Positions 35,133 through 46,140 of a stretch of 64,000 nt of DNA are shown here, in pieces (within the stretch, counting starts at the first letter, position 1; each line of letters begins with the position of its first letter). The position numbers and the translations under genes are program-made. The DNA comes from Symsagittifera roscoffensis (Eukaryota > Xenacoelomorpha > Acoela > Convolutidae): positions 16,167,949 to 16,231,948 of the forward strand of contig NC_087066.1 of the NCBI RefSeq assembly GCF_963678635.1, in the 5' to 3' direction. The notes under the pieces are model-generated. The model saw only the letters and a program-made list of their open reading frames with translations, ran no database searches and was not told where the DNA came from.

Positions 35133-37066
35133 GTTAAGTTTATTAAGTGGTTATCAAATTCTGAGTTTTTTGTGAGGGTGTTGAGAAAGCGGGTTGAAAG
35201 ACGTGGGATTATAAGCTTGGGAACCTCTCAAACTAAGGGTACCTTCACAAATTGCACTCGGAAAGGAGGCGTGCATCAGACTGGACGACGGTTGCATCCA
35301 TAATTGTAACAATAAGGTCAGCTTCAATATCACTAAATCTGATGGACGATTCTTGTTGTTTGAAATACATTCTCACTTTTCGAAAAAGAAATTGTTTTTT
35401 AAGTGAACCTTTGTCCAGTTGTTGTGTGAGAGATGAAAGATTACAAAAATAGCGTTGATTTAACTATCGCTGGCTTCATTGCTACATTGGCGAGTTTTAA
35501 CGAAAGTTTTTAACGAAGAGTTTTAAACTCAGCCATAGCTAGATGTATGTTTTGTAGCCCTGCAATAAGTGCCCACGCACTAAGTGGAAACTATTTTGAA
35601 AAAAAACTTTACGTTTTGTTTAAGGATAGAGAAAGTATTTCAAACGGTGGGAATGGTTGCCTCAATTCAATTTAAGAAGATTTTACAGTGGAGGTTTGTT
35701 CGCCGCCTGTGAATTTCAAAACGAACAGTTAAACAGACTAATGGCATCTCGCATTGGATTTAAACGGATCATAATCGATTAACTTGGTTTTTGATTGTCA
35801 TTTTCATCAATCTTCAAATAAAATCGATTATAATTGATTTAAAATGGATTCTAATCCCGATATTTTTTATATCAAATTAGCCTATTATATTCGATTATTA
35901 AAGATTTATCCCGAAGATACTGATGAAATTTGCAAAATTTTCCAAAATTATTTTAATTCTGTTCAGTGCAGTTGCTCGCGTTTTACTTTCATAAAATTTT
36001 ACTTTTCATATGATACTTCATATTTTTTAAACTCCAACTCTTTTAGGCCCCTTCACTAGTTTAACCCAAAACTGTTTCCCTTCCACAGATCGCTCCCCTA
36101 GTTCCTCCTCCCCAGTTTACGTTGAGTAAGTATCCAATCCCCCTAACCACCGCCAAACTTACCCCGCAGTTTACTGAACGAAAAATTGCGGAACTTGTAG
36201 CTATGTAGCTAACAATGGGTTGTTCAAACTCTCTTAAAATATGTCAAAAAAATCCCAATAGATCTGCTAATGTTTGCAACATATCTCTTTTGAGTTATTG
36301 GCTGCTTCATTGCGGGCGGGCAGATAATTTCTGTTCACGCAAAGATTATGATTATGATCCGTTTAAATCCAATGCGGGATGCCATGAGTCTGCTTAACTG
36401 ATCGTTTTGAAATTCACATGCGGCGAACAAACCTGCACTGTAAAATCCTCTTAAACTGAATTGAGGCAAACATTTCCACCGTTTGCAATACTTTCTATAT
36501 CCTTAAACAAAACGTAAAGTTTTTTTCAAAATAGTTTCCACTTAGTGCGTTGGCACTTATTGCAGGGCTACAAAACATACATCTAGCTATGGCTGAGTTT
36601 ATAAGTGAGTGTTAATGAAGTTTTTACCCAGAGAAAACAAATCAAAGTAACGAGCAATCTTTGTTTCTTAAGCAAAAGTTTGTTTATTAAAATTTTCGTT
36701 AAAACTCGCCAATGTAGCAATGAAGCCAGCGATAGTTAGATCAACGCTATTTTTGTAATCTTTCATCTCTCACATAACAACTGGACAGAGGTTCACTTAA
36801 AAAACAATTTCTTTTTCGAAAAGTGAGAATGTATTTCAAACAACAAGAATCGTCCATCAGATTTAGTGATATTGAAGCTGACCTTATTGTTACAATTATG
36901 GATGCAACCGTCGTCCAGTCTGGTGCACGCCTCCTTTCCGATTGCAATTTGTGAAGGTACCCTTAGTTTGAGAGGCTCCCAAGCTTTTAATCCCACGTCT
37001 TTCAACCCGCTTTCTCAACACCCTCACAAAAAACTCAGAATTTGATAACCACTTAATAAACTTAAC
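35133..37066. repeat. Large inverted repeat, 644- and 716-bp arms
   Basis: The left arm is 35133-35776 and the right arm 36351-37066, inverted, around a ~575-base spacer. Over the outer 320 bases identity is very high. The right arm carries an extra ~90 bases near 36610-36700. The outer right edge abuts a Helentron-like 5' end missing its first bases (37067). The spacer's second half (36018-36345) is the G block that recurs in the 1252-bp array. Both arms carry the same small ORF (see separate entry). Confidence 0.85.
36795..37015 (-). pseudogene. Unrecognised conserved ORF in inverted-repeat arm
   Basis: Minus-strand frame with KDVGLKAWEPLKLRVPSQ, GKEAC, LDDGCIHNCNNKVSFNIT, SDGRFLLFEIHSHF and a stop after LFFK. 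The mirrored plus-strand copy (about 35205-35405) differs by a few residues and has a stop in place of the lysine in GLK. The frame has ordinary amino-acid composition and three cysteines but matches no family I recognise. It may be an exon fragment captured by the surrounding repeats. Confidence 0.35.
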
Positions 37067-38128
37067 TGTTTTTTGATACGAAAGTAACGGAATATTTGTA
37101 TTCAAGGGAGTTTTTTTTCTTTTTAACTAGCCATTTTTGACTGAATTTTTTGACCGACTCATTCGAAAAGTATTGTTGCCCTGAGCTCAATTTTGAAAAA
37201 AAAATATTTAACCTGTGATAATTTTTCGTAAAGTTACAGGGGTTTGAAGATTGCCATTTTGGCCAATTGGGACAATTAACGCGCGAAATATTTTGCACTA
37301 TTAACGCTAAGCGGAGAGTTAATCCGTCTTAGAAATCGTTCCAAATTGGTTGAAAAGAGCTTAGTTGCCATAATTGATTTGTTACAAGGAGCGAAATATA
37401 TCCTATTGTATTTTATATGGCGTGTGGGGGGATTATTTTCATTAAAAATTTTCAAAATTTTAGAAAAAAAATATCGTTTTGTTTTATTTCATTTAATTTT
37501 TTAATGTTATTACATAAACTCCGACTCTTTTAGGCCCCTTCACTAGTTTACCCCCAAACAGTTTTCCTTCCGCAGATCGCTCCCCTAGCTCTTGCTCCCC
37601 AGTTTACATTGAGTAAGTATCCCCTCCCCCCTACCCACGGCCAAACTTACCCCGCAGTTTACTGAACGAAAAAATTGCGGAACTAGTAGCTATGTAGCTA
37701 AAAATGGGTTGCACAAACTCTCTTAAAATATGTCGAAAAATCCCAATAGATCAGCTAAGTTTTGCGACATATCTCTTTTGGGTCATTGGCTTCTTCATTG
37801 CGGGCGCGCAGAGTTTTTCTGTTCACCCAAAGTTGCATTTTTTTGGGTAAAACTAATTCGCGTAGAAACTTTTTAGTCTTCGGCCTAGGTCCAAAATTAA
37901 TGACGCACAATGTCGCAAGTAATGGAACAATTGTTCTCGTGGTGGGTTTTTTTTCAGACAAGATTTGACTTTTTAACTAGCCATTTTTGACTGAATTTAT
38001 TAAAAATCTTTCAAAAGGTATTGTTGTCCTGAGCTCAAATTTTAAAAGATATTTTACCTGTGATAATTATTCGTAAACTCCATAAACCTTAAAATATTCA
38101 AAGTTTCGCCCTGATACGAGCAGTCTTG

Positions 38129-38609
38129 TTGGTTTTGTCTGTGATTTGCTATAAATTGCAACACCTCTGTGTCGCACAAAGTCGCTACATATCCAATTTG
38201 CATTGCGATGGTCGCATCATACCCATTTTGGTTCCCGATGGTCGCAAAATGAGTCTCCGGCCTCAGATCGGAACTTGTGAGACTACCGTGGAACTTGGAA
38301 GGAGATTACTCTTAACGCGTCAACTGATAATAACAAAGGTGATATGAGAAGCCTCTGAAACGATTTGTGAGGAAAAGTATGAGCAAAAATTCAGTCGTAG
38401 TAAGGCAAGTTGTCCATTAGCAATTTACAAAGCGCCACCAAAAATCATTTTCAAACTAATCCATGATGCAGATATATTAGAGCATATCTGCAAATCTTGA
38501 AAGCAGTTTCTAAAAACCATATCTGCAAAACTGCCATATAGCTACATTGGGCAATTTGAGTCTAAATTGCTTAACTTAACATTCGTATGAATTTTAACGT
38601 AATTAATAA
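38129..38609 (+). other. Insert between opposed Helentron-like 3' ends, copy 1
   Basis: This 481-bp segment begins right after a plus-oriented 3' terminus (CAGTCTTG, ends 38128) and stops at a minus-oriented one (CAAGACTGC from 38610). It holds an open frame to 38347 with LCVAQSRYISNLHCDGRI, IPILVPDGRKMS, LRPQIGTCETTVELG. A small palindrome GCAGATAT...ATATCTGC follows near 38468. The same segment is at 41707-42188. The product is not recognised. The position suggests a captured host fragment or the interior of a larger composite element. Confidence 0.5.
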
Positions 38610-38966
38610 CAAGACTGCTTGTATCAGGGCGAAGCTCTGAATGTTCCGACTATTTTTGAAGGTCTATTGAGCAGTAATGACGTGAAAAATTTAAAATTTA
38701 AACTTATCCCGCAGTTAACTGAACGAAAAAATTGCGGAACTTGTAGCTATGTAGCTAAAAATGGATTGCGCAAACTCTCTTCAAATATATCAAAAAAACT
38801 CCAATAGATCTGCTAACTTTTGCGACATAACTTTTTCGAGTCAGTGGCTTCTTCATTGCGGGCGCGCAGAAATTTTCTGTTCACGCAAAGTTGCATTTTT
38901 TGGATAACGCTAATTCGCGTAGAAGCTTTTTAGTCGTCGGCCTAGGTCCAAATATAATGACGCACA
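38610..38966 (-). mobile_element. Helentron-like 3' end (inverted) and G block
   Basis: CAAGACTGCTTGTATCAGGG then CGAAGCTCTGAATGTTCCGA is an inverted 3' terminus at 38610-38651. It is truncated after about 50 bases and followed by a G block from 38709. Confidence 0.7.
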
Positions 38967-41706
38967 ATGTCGCATTTTATTGTTTCGACTTTCGATACAA
39001 AAGTAACGGAACATATGTGCTCGGGGTGTGTTAATTTTCTTCAGACAAATTGGGACTTTTTAACTAGCCATTTTCGACTGAATTTGCTTACATCATTCGA
39101 AAGGTATTGTTTTCCTGAGCTCAAGTTTGTTGATAATTTTTCGTTAAATTACAGAGGGTTAAATTTTGCCATTTTGGCCAATTGGGACATTTAACGCTCG
39201 ATATTTTTTGCACTATTAACGCTGAGCGGAGGGTTAATCCGTCTTAGAAATCGTTCCAAATTGGTTGAAAGAAGCTTAGATGCCATAACTGATTTGTTAC
39301 AAGGAGCGAAATATATCCTATTTTACTTTATATGGCGTTTGGAGGGATAATTTCCATTTATTCTTCCGACTTTCGATACGAAAGTAACGGAATATTTGTG
39401 CTCGGGGTGGGGTTTTTTCTTCAGACAAATTTCGACTTATTAACTAGCTATTTTTGACTGAATTTTTTATATCATTCGAAAGATATTGTTGTTCTGAGCT
39501 CAATTTTTAAAAGATATTTTACCTGTGATATCTTTTTGTAAATTTATGGGGGTTTGAAGATTGTCATTTTGGTCAATTGGGACAATTGACGCGGGATATA
39601 TTTTGACTATTAACGCTAAGCGGAGAGTTACTCCGTCTTAGAAATCGATCCAAATTGGTTGAAAGAAACTTAGTTGCCATAATTGATTTGTTACAAGGAG
39701 CAAAATATTTCCTATTGTATTTTATATCGCGTGTGGGGGGATTACTTTCATTAAAAATTTTCAAAATTTTAGAAAAAAAAATATCGTTTTGTTTTATTTC
39801 ATTTAATTTTTTAATGTTATTACATAAACTCAGACTCTTTTAGGCCCTTTCACTAGTTTACCCTCAAACAGTTTTCCTTCCGCAGATCGCTCCCCTAGCT
39901 CCTCCTCCCCAGTTTACATTGAGTAAGTATCCCCTCCCCCTACCCACGGCCAAACTTACTCCGCAGTTTACTGAACGAAAAAATTGCGGAACTTGTAGCT
40001 ATGTAGCTAACAATGGGTTGTTCAAACTCTCCTAAAATATGTCAAAAAAATCCCAATAGATCTGCTAATGTTTGCAACATATCTCTTTTGAGTTATTGGC
40101 TGCTTCATTGCGGGCGGGCAGATAATTTCTGTTCACGCAAAGTTGAGTTTTTTGGGTAACGCTAATTCGCGTAGAAACTTTTTAGTCGTCGGCCTAGGTC
40201 CAAAATTAATGACGCACAATGTCGCATTTTATTGTTTCGACTTTCGATACAAAAGTAACGGAACATATGTGCTCGGGGTGGGTTTATTTTCTTCAGACAA
40301 ATTTGGACTTTTTAACTAGCCATTTTTGACTGAATTTGCTTACATCATTCGAAAGGTATTGTTGTCCTGAGCTCAAATTTGTTGATAATTTTTCGTTAAA
40401 TTACAGGGGGTTAAAGTTTGCTATTTTGGCCAATTGGGACATATAACGCTCGATATTTTTTGCACTATTAACGCTGAGCGGAGGGTTAATCCGTCTTAGA
40501 AATCGTTCCAAATTGGTTGAAAGAAGCTTAGATGCCATAACTGATTTGTTACAAGGAGCGAAATATATCCTATTTTATTTTATATGGCGTGTGGGGGGAT
40601 GATTTCCATTTATTCTTCCGACTTTCGATACGAAAGTAACGGAGTATTTGTGCTCGGGGTGGGTTTTTTTCTTCAGACAAATTTCGACTTTTTAACTAGC
40701 TATTTTTGACTGAATTTTTTAAATCATTCGAAAGGTATTGTTGTCTTGAGCTCAAATTTTAAAAGATTTTTTACCTGTGATATCTTTTTGTAAAGTTACG
40801 GGGGTTTGAAGAATGCCATTTTGGTCAATTGGGGCAATTGACGCGCGATCTATTTTGCACTATTAACGCTAAGCGGAGAGTTACTCCGTCTAAGAAATCG
40901 TTCCAAGTTGGTTGAAAGAAACTTAGTTGCCATAATTGATTTGTTACAAGGAGCAAAATATATCCTATTGTATTTTATATCGCGTGTGGGGGGGCTTACT
41001 TTCATTAAAACTTTTCAAAATTTTAGAAAAAAATATCGTTTTGTTTTATTTCATTTAATTTTTTAATGTTATTACATAAACTCAGACTCTTTTAGGCCCC
41101 TTCACTAGTTTATCCCCAAACAGTTTTCCTTCCGCAGATCGCTCCCCTAGCTCCTCCTCCCCAGTTTACGTTGAGTAAGTATCCCCTCCCCCTACCCACG
41201 GCCAAACTTACTCCGCAGTTTACTGAACGAAAAAATTGCGGAACTTAAAGCTATGTAGCTAAAAATGGGTTGCGCAAACTGTCTTGAAATATGTCGAAAA
41301 GTCCCAATAGATCTGTTAATTTTTGCGAAAATATCTCTTTTGGGTCATTGGCTTCTTCATTGCGGGCGCGCAGAAAATTTCTGTTCACGCAAAGTTGCAT
41401 TTCTTTGGGTAACGCTAATTCGCGTAGAAACTTTTTAGTCTTCGAGCTAGGTCCAAAATTAGTGACGCACAATGTCGCAAGTAATGGAACAATTGTGCTC
41501 GTGGTGGGTTTTTTTTTCTTCAGACAAACTTTGACTTTTCAACTTGCCATTTTTGACTGAATTTTTAAAATATCTTTCAAAAGGTATTGTTGTCCTGAGC
41601 TCAAATTTGAAAAGATATTTTACCTGTGATACCTTTTTCGTAAAGTTCCATGAACCTTAAAAGCAGTCGGAACATTCAAAGTTTCGCCCTGATACGAGCA
41701 GTCTTG

Positions 41707-42188
41707 TTGGTTTTGTCTGTGATTTGCTTCAAATTGCGAGACCTCTGTGTCGCACAGAATCGCTGCATATCCAATTTGCATTGCGATGGTTGCATCATAC
41801 CCATTTTGGTTCCCGATGGTCGCGAAATGAGTCCTCGGCCTCAGATCGGAACTTGTGAGACTACCGTGGAACTTGGAAAGCGATTATTTTTAACGCTTCA
41901 ACTGATAAAAACAAAGGTGATATGAGAAGCCTCTGAAATGATTTGTGAGGAAAAGTAAGAGCAAAAATTCAGTTGTACTAAAGCAAGTTGTCCATTAGCA
42001 AATTAAAAAGCGCATCCAAAAAATCATTTTCAAACTAATCCATGATGCAGATATATCAGAGCATATCTGCAAATCTTGAAAGCAGTTTCTAAAAACCATA
42101 TCTGCAAAACTGCCATATAGCTACATTGGGCATTTTGAGTCTAAATTGCTTAACTTAACATTTGTGTGAATTTTAACGAAATTAATAA
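41707..42188 (+). other. Insert between opposed Helentron-like 3' ends, copy 2
   Basis: Near-identical to 38129-38609 and also bounded by opposed 3' termini. The open frame to 41925 is conserved (LCVAQNRCISNLHCDGCI, IPILVPDGREMS, PRPQIGTCETTVELG) with scattered substitutions and no stop. It lies 3578 bases from copy 1 as part of a larger duplication of 37.5-38.7 kb onto 41.1-42.3 kb. Confidence 0.5.
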
Positions 42189-42766
42189 CAAGAATGCTCG
42201 TATCAAGGCGAAGCCCTGAATGTTCCGACTGCCTTTGAAGGTCTATTGAGCAGAAAGAACGTGAAAAATTTCAATGTAAAAAATAAAATAATTTTTTTTA
42301 TTTGGATTTTTATTTAAAAATAACATCACCCCACACGCCATATTAAGTAGAGAGTGATAAATTTTGCTCCTATTAACAAATCATTTATGGCATTTAAGCA
42401 TCCTTGATCCAATTTGGAACGATTTCTAAGAGGGATTAAATCTCCGCTTACGGGTTAATAGCGCGAAATATATCATGATAATTCATTTTTTAAATTTTCT
42501 CTACTTTGTAATTTGGCGAAATATTTCGCGCGTTAATTGTCCTAAATTGCCCAAAATGGTAATCTTTAAACTGCGATGTATTTACGAAAAATGTTCACTG
42601 CTGAAATATCTTTTCAAAATCAAGCTCAGGACAAAAATACCTTTTGAATGATTTAAAAAATTTTCGTCAAAAATTGCTAGTTAAAAAAAGACGAAATTTG
42701 TCTGAAGAAAAAAAAACCCACCCGAGCAAAAATATTCCGTTACTTTTGTATCGAAAGTCGGAACAA
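42189..42766 (-). mobile_element. Helentron-like element, complete, minus
   Basis: Starts, on the plus strand, with the inverted 3' end CAAGAATGCTCGTATCAAGG and CGAAGCCCTGAATGTTCCGA. It runs through the whole family interior in reverse (CACCCCACACGCCAT, GGATTAAATCTCCGCTTACG, CAAATTTCGTC-type blocks) and ends at the inverted 5' end CGAAAGTCGGAACAA. About 578 bp, with an insertion of about 45 bases near 42480-42525. Confidence 0.7.
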
Positions 42767-42830
42767 CAAGACTGCTATTTAGCCAGCTGAGGCCCTGAAT
42801 GTTGGGACTGCACTTTGATGTCTATAAAGT
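42767..42830 (-). mobile_element. Helentron-like 3' end fused head-to-tail
   Basis: CAAGACTGCTATTTAGCCAG then CTGAGGCCCTGAATGTTGGG begins on the base after the 5' end of the previous element. A 3' terminus and a 5' terminus are thus joined with no spacer. The rest of this second copy is missing. Confidence 0.65.
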
Positions 42831-43383
42831 TTTGTAGTTGAATAATTGACAAAGCATATGAAAAAGAACTTGTGTAAAGTGTATTGAAAACATATATCAA
42901 ATACGTCTATTGGCATCCCGCTTGTAAGTTTCTTGCATCATTCTAGTTACACCAGACTTCAATAACGTTACTCTAGTATAGAAGAGTTTTTATAAAATCA
43001 ATATAGGTCAACCATTCGATCACGTCTCAACTAGATTTTTGACCCTGCCGTGACTACTTTGTCTACCACGCCGCGACATTTTTTCCAGACTCAGTCTGCG
43101 ACATAAGTTTTGACCATTGCAGTCTTTGCAACCTTTGAAGTTGCTTTTCAAACTGCAAACTGCAAACTGCCCAGGTCGAGATCCACAAATGAGTTTTCAA
43201 CGTTGTCGGTCGCGCCAATGTTAATTCCGCGACCGACAAGTCGAAAGTTTAGTTGCGGATCTCGGTTTGGGCAATATGCAATTTAAAAAGCAATTTTGCA
43301 GTTTCTTACGAATTTTTCAAGCGAACTTAACAACTTAGCAAAAGTATTTGAGTCGAGGTTATTGACTTTGCGTTGACTTGCTT
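42831..43383. other. No gene seen
   Basis: Contains the inverted pair GTTGAAAACTCATTTGTGGA / CGAGATCC-type blocks around 43170-43290 (CGGTCGCGCC... and GCGACCGACAAG). It appears to be a small local inverted duplication; no coding signal. Confidence 0.4.
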
Positions 43384-43980
43384 TTTGTTCCGATTTTGAA
43401 AGTGAAGAATATATGTGCCTGGGGTGTTTGTTGTTCCGACTTTCGATACGAAAGTAATGGAACGTTTGGGCTCGTGGTGCGTTTATTTTCTTCAGACAAA
43501 TTTCGACTTTTTAACTAGCCATTTTCGACGCAATTTTTTTAAAATCTTTTGAAAGGCATTGTTGTCCAGAGCTCAAATTTGAAATGATATTTCACCTGTT
43601 ATCATTTTTTGGTGGCTTACGGTGGTTTAAAGTTTGCCATTTTGGCCAATTTGGGACAATTTGGGACAATTATAGCGCGATATATTTCGCGCTATTAACG
43701 CGTAAGCGAAGAGCTAATCCGTCGTAGAAATTGCTCCAAATTGGTAGAAAGAAGCCTATTTGCTATAATTGAGTTGTTACAAGGAGCGAAATTTATCCTT
43801 TTGTATTTTATATGGCGTATGGGGGGATGAGTTTTCATCAAAAATATTCAAATTTTAGAATTTTTTTTTTTCATTTTGTTTCATTTCATTTAATGTTTTA
43901 ATGTTATTACTGCTTCATAAACCTCAAAAGGCAGTCGGTCGGAACATTCTGGGCATTGCCTTGATATACGAGCAGTCTTA
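43384..43980 (+). mobile_element. Helentron-like element, complete, with doubled 5' end
   Basis: A first decayed 5' end (TTTTGTTCCGATTTTGAAAG ... TGCCTGGGGTG) at 43384-43430 is followed directly by a good 5' end TTGTTCCGACTTTCGATACG at 43431. The interior is complete, including GGGACAATT repeated twice near 43655. The 3' end has AGTCGGTCGGAAC (a four-base duplication in the inverted repeat), a decayed hairpin and GATATACGAGCAGTCTTA at 43980. Confidence 0.7.
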
Positions 43981-44191
43981 CTTGCATGCGCGCACATTTG
44001 AAAAGCGCTAAATTTGCAGTCAATAAAAAGCTTCAGGTTTTAAAAGTTGTCTAGATAAATCAAGCAGTTTCAGTGTGACTTTCAAGTTTCATGAAGCTTG
44101 GGCTCGTAAGAAAACAAATACGAGTATTCAGTTTTTTAATTAGTCAGTAGATGCCGTTAGAAGGCGATGACCTCATTTTTTTAGGCGGAGT

Positions 44192-44299
44192 TCATGGTTT
44201 CATTTTGGCAGGTGGGAGATTTGCCGGATAGTGGGGTGGGGGTACATTGTAGAATTCTGCGGGGTATATATTGTTGGCGGATATATGAGGCGGATCTGC
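44192..44299 (-). CDS. Putative terminal exon, proline-rich
   Basis: On the minus strand a plausible acceptor (TTTCCAATATCCATCACAG) ends at 44300. The next 35 codons are open to TGA at 44194-44192 and read ADPPHISANNIYPAEF, YNVPPPHYPANLPPAKMKP. The proline/tyrosine-rich composition and higher GC than the surroundings are coding-like. No other exon of the gene was found, and no paralogue exists in the window. Other frames over this segment are also open, so the call is weak. Confidence 0.3.
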   Translation of the reverse strand, partial: ADPPHISANNIYPAEFYNVPPPHYPANLPPAKMKP

Positions 44300-44399
44300 C
44301 TGTGATGGATATTGGAAATTCGGTTACTGCTGAGGAATCGCATAGTTCATCCGCTGATTTTTCATCAACTGCACCTGTGTTGTAACTCATTTGTGGTTT

Positions 44400-44950
44400 C
44401 GGAGTCTCGTTGTTCTCTCATTGCCCAGAAGAAGGAGGGAAATGATCCAGGAGATCCGAGTCAACCCCGTGCCCTAAACCACTGAGAAACCACCGGTAGA
44501 AAAATCACTTGAAATCATTGAACTCATCGGCAGCAGAAGAAAGAATGAAACATTAACATCAAGTGGCTAGTGGTTGAACCAACTTTTTGTTTGGTAGTGT
44601 TTTAGCGGAGATTAAAGCTTAACTTTTTTTAAATTGAGGCGATTGCGTTTTTTTTCTGTAGTATCCTTGCGGTAAAAAAACTGAAAAAATATATCATCGA
44701 GGCCATTTTTTCCTCGACGCTGAGAAAAGACTTCACATCTAAAAAGTTTCAAGGTATGAATTTGAGAGGTTGAAAAAGTATGAATTTCAAGGGGATAACA
44801 AGTCTGAAATATTCTGGAACTTTTTTTGAAAAAAGTCCAAATCTCTCTTAACAAAATGAACACTATTCAACTTCATCTGCCAAGATCTTGTACAATAATT
44901 TGGGTTTTCAGATTCATTTCAGTCTGAGGCAGATCAAATAAAAGCAGCAA
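44400..44950. other. No gene seen
   Basis: No supported coding, repeat or RNA feature. Composition shifts from moderate GC at the left to AT-rich at the right. Confidence 0.4.
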
Positions 44951-44959
44951 CCTCAAGGT

Positions 44960-46140
44960 TTTGAAAAACAAAACAAAATAAATTTTGTCAAACCATTTCT
45001 CTCTATCAAATAACTTGAAGAATTTTAAATCTTCATAGCTTGAAAAACCTTCTCAGAAAACCTTTAATTTTTGGGAACCAATATGGTTTATGAAATTACT
45101 TGAAAAATTTCGAAGTTTTACAGCTTGAATAACTTGCTATGAATTTTTTAATTTTTCGCATACCGGTTTGCGTCATGAAAAAAAACTTGATTTGCACAAA
45201 TATTTCATTGTAATAAAAGCTTGCTTAGAAAAACTTGTATATTTTGCAAAATGATTAGCTCTACGAAATAACTTGAAAAACTTCCCAGTTTCACAACCCG
45301 AATAGCTTGCTTAAGAAAAACCTGAAATATGGCGACCTGATTCGATCCATGGATTAACTTGAAATATTTAGAAAATTCGTCGCTTGAATGGCTTCGATAG
45401 AAAACCTGGAGTTTTTCGTAATCAGTATCACTTCATGAATAAACCTAGAAAATTTTCATAGCTTGAATAGCTTGCTTAACAAATCAACATAATTTTGAAA
45501 TAACTTTAATTATTATGAGAAAATATTGAGTTTTTGGCTTCAGGAATTATTTTAAATTGTTTAGAGCTTCTAACTTGAATAGCTTGTCTGAAAAATTTCA
45601 ATTTTACAATTTGATTCGGTCTGAAAAAAAAACTGGAAATATTTCAATGTTTCAAAGCGTGAACATCTTGCTTAAAGAATTTAAATTTGAATTACTTTGA
45701 AACACTTTAAAGCTTAGTCGCAGAGTTTTTTGCCACTAGCTCCTCAATTCAAATGGAATAAATTGAATTGTTTCGAAGTCTTATATCTCGAGTAACTAGC
45801 TTAGAAAAAATTCATTTTTTTTGCAAACTGATTCGCTCTATGAAAAAGATTGAATCATTTCGAATATTACTTGCTTGAGAAGCTTACATAAAAAAGTATA
45901 ACTTTTCGCAAAACGATTTGGTCTAGGAAGCAACTTGAAGTTTACCATGTCTTGTGTTTTTTATATGAGCTTGTACAAATTTTGATTTTCTCTTGGTCCA
46001 ATTTACTCTCGATAAAATTGATTTATTTCAAAGGTTTTTGCCACTAATTCCCTTCATGAAATAAATTGAATTGTTTCGAAGTTTCATAACTAAAAACCTC
46101 AAATAGCTTGCTTAGAAAAAGTTCAACTTTTTTGAAAACT
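44960..46140 (+). repeat. Degenerate ~85-bp satellite, tract 2
   Basis: Same unit as 23600-25070: CATAGCTTGAATAGCTTGCT, AGAAAA-CTT, GATTCG-TCTATGAAATAAC. It is interrupted at 46140 by a GC-richer insert and resumes at 47040. Confidence 0.8.

Larger units (their letters stand above)
37067..41706 (+). repeat. Composite array of Helentron-like copies and G blocks
   Basis: Helentron-like fragments at 37067-37500, 37905-38128, 38970-39355, 39362-39830, 40225-40607, 40614-41085 and 41475-41706 alternate with a non-homologous ~390-bp G block. The G block runs from CTCTTTTAGGCCCCTTCACT to GACGCACAATGTCGCA. Within it CCGCAGTT-ACTGAACG occurs at 38709, 39961 and 41213, exactly 1252 bases apart, so 38.7-41.4 kb is a tandem higher-order repeat. 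A G block without that spacing is at 37652. Copies lack intact 3' ends except those ending at 38128 and 41706. Confidence 0.85.

Noticed and set aside
37067-41706. Possible CRISPR-like array
   Set aside because: Repeat units are 390-1252 bp, built from transposon copies, and the genome is eukaryotic.
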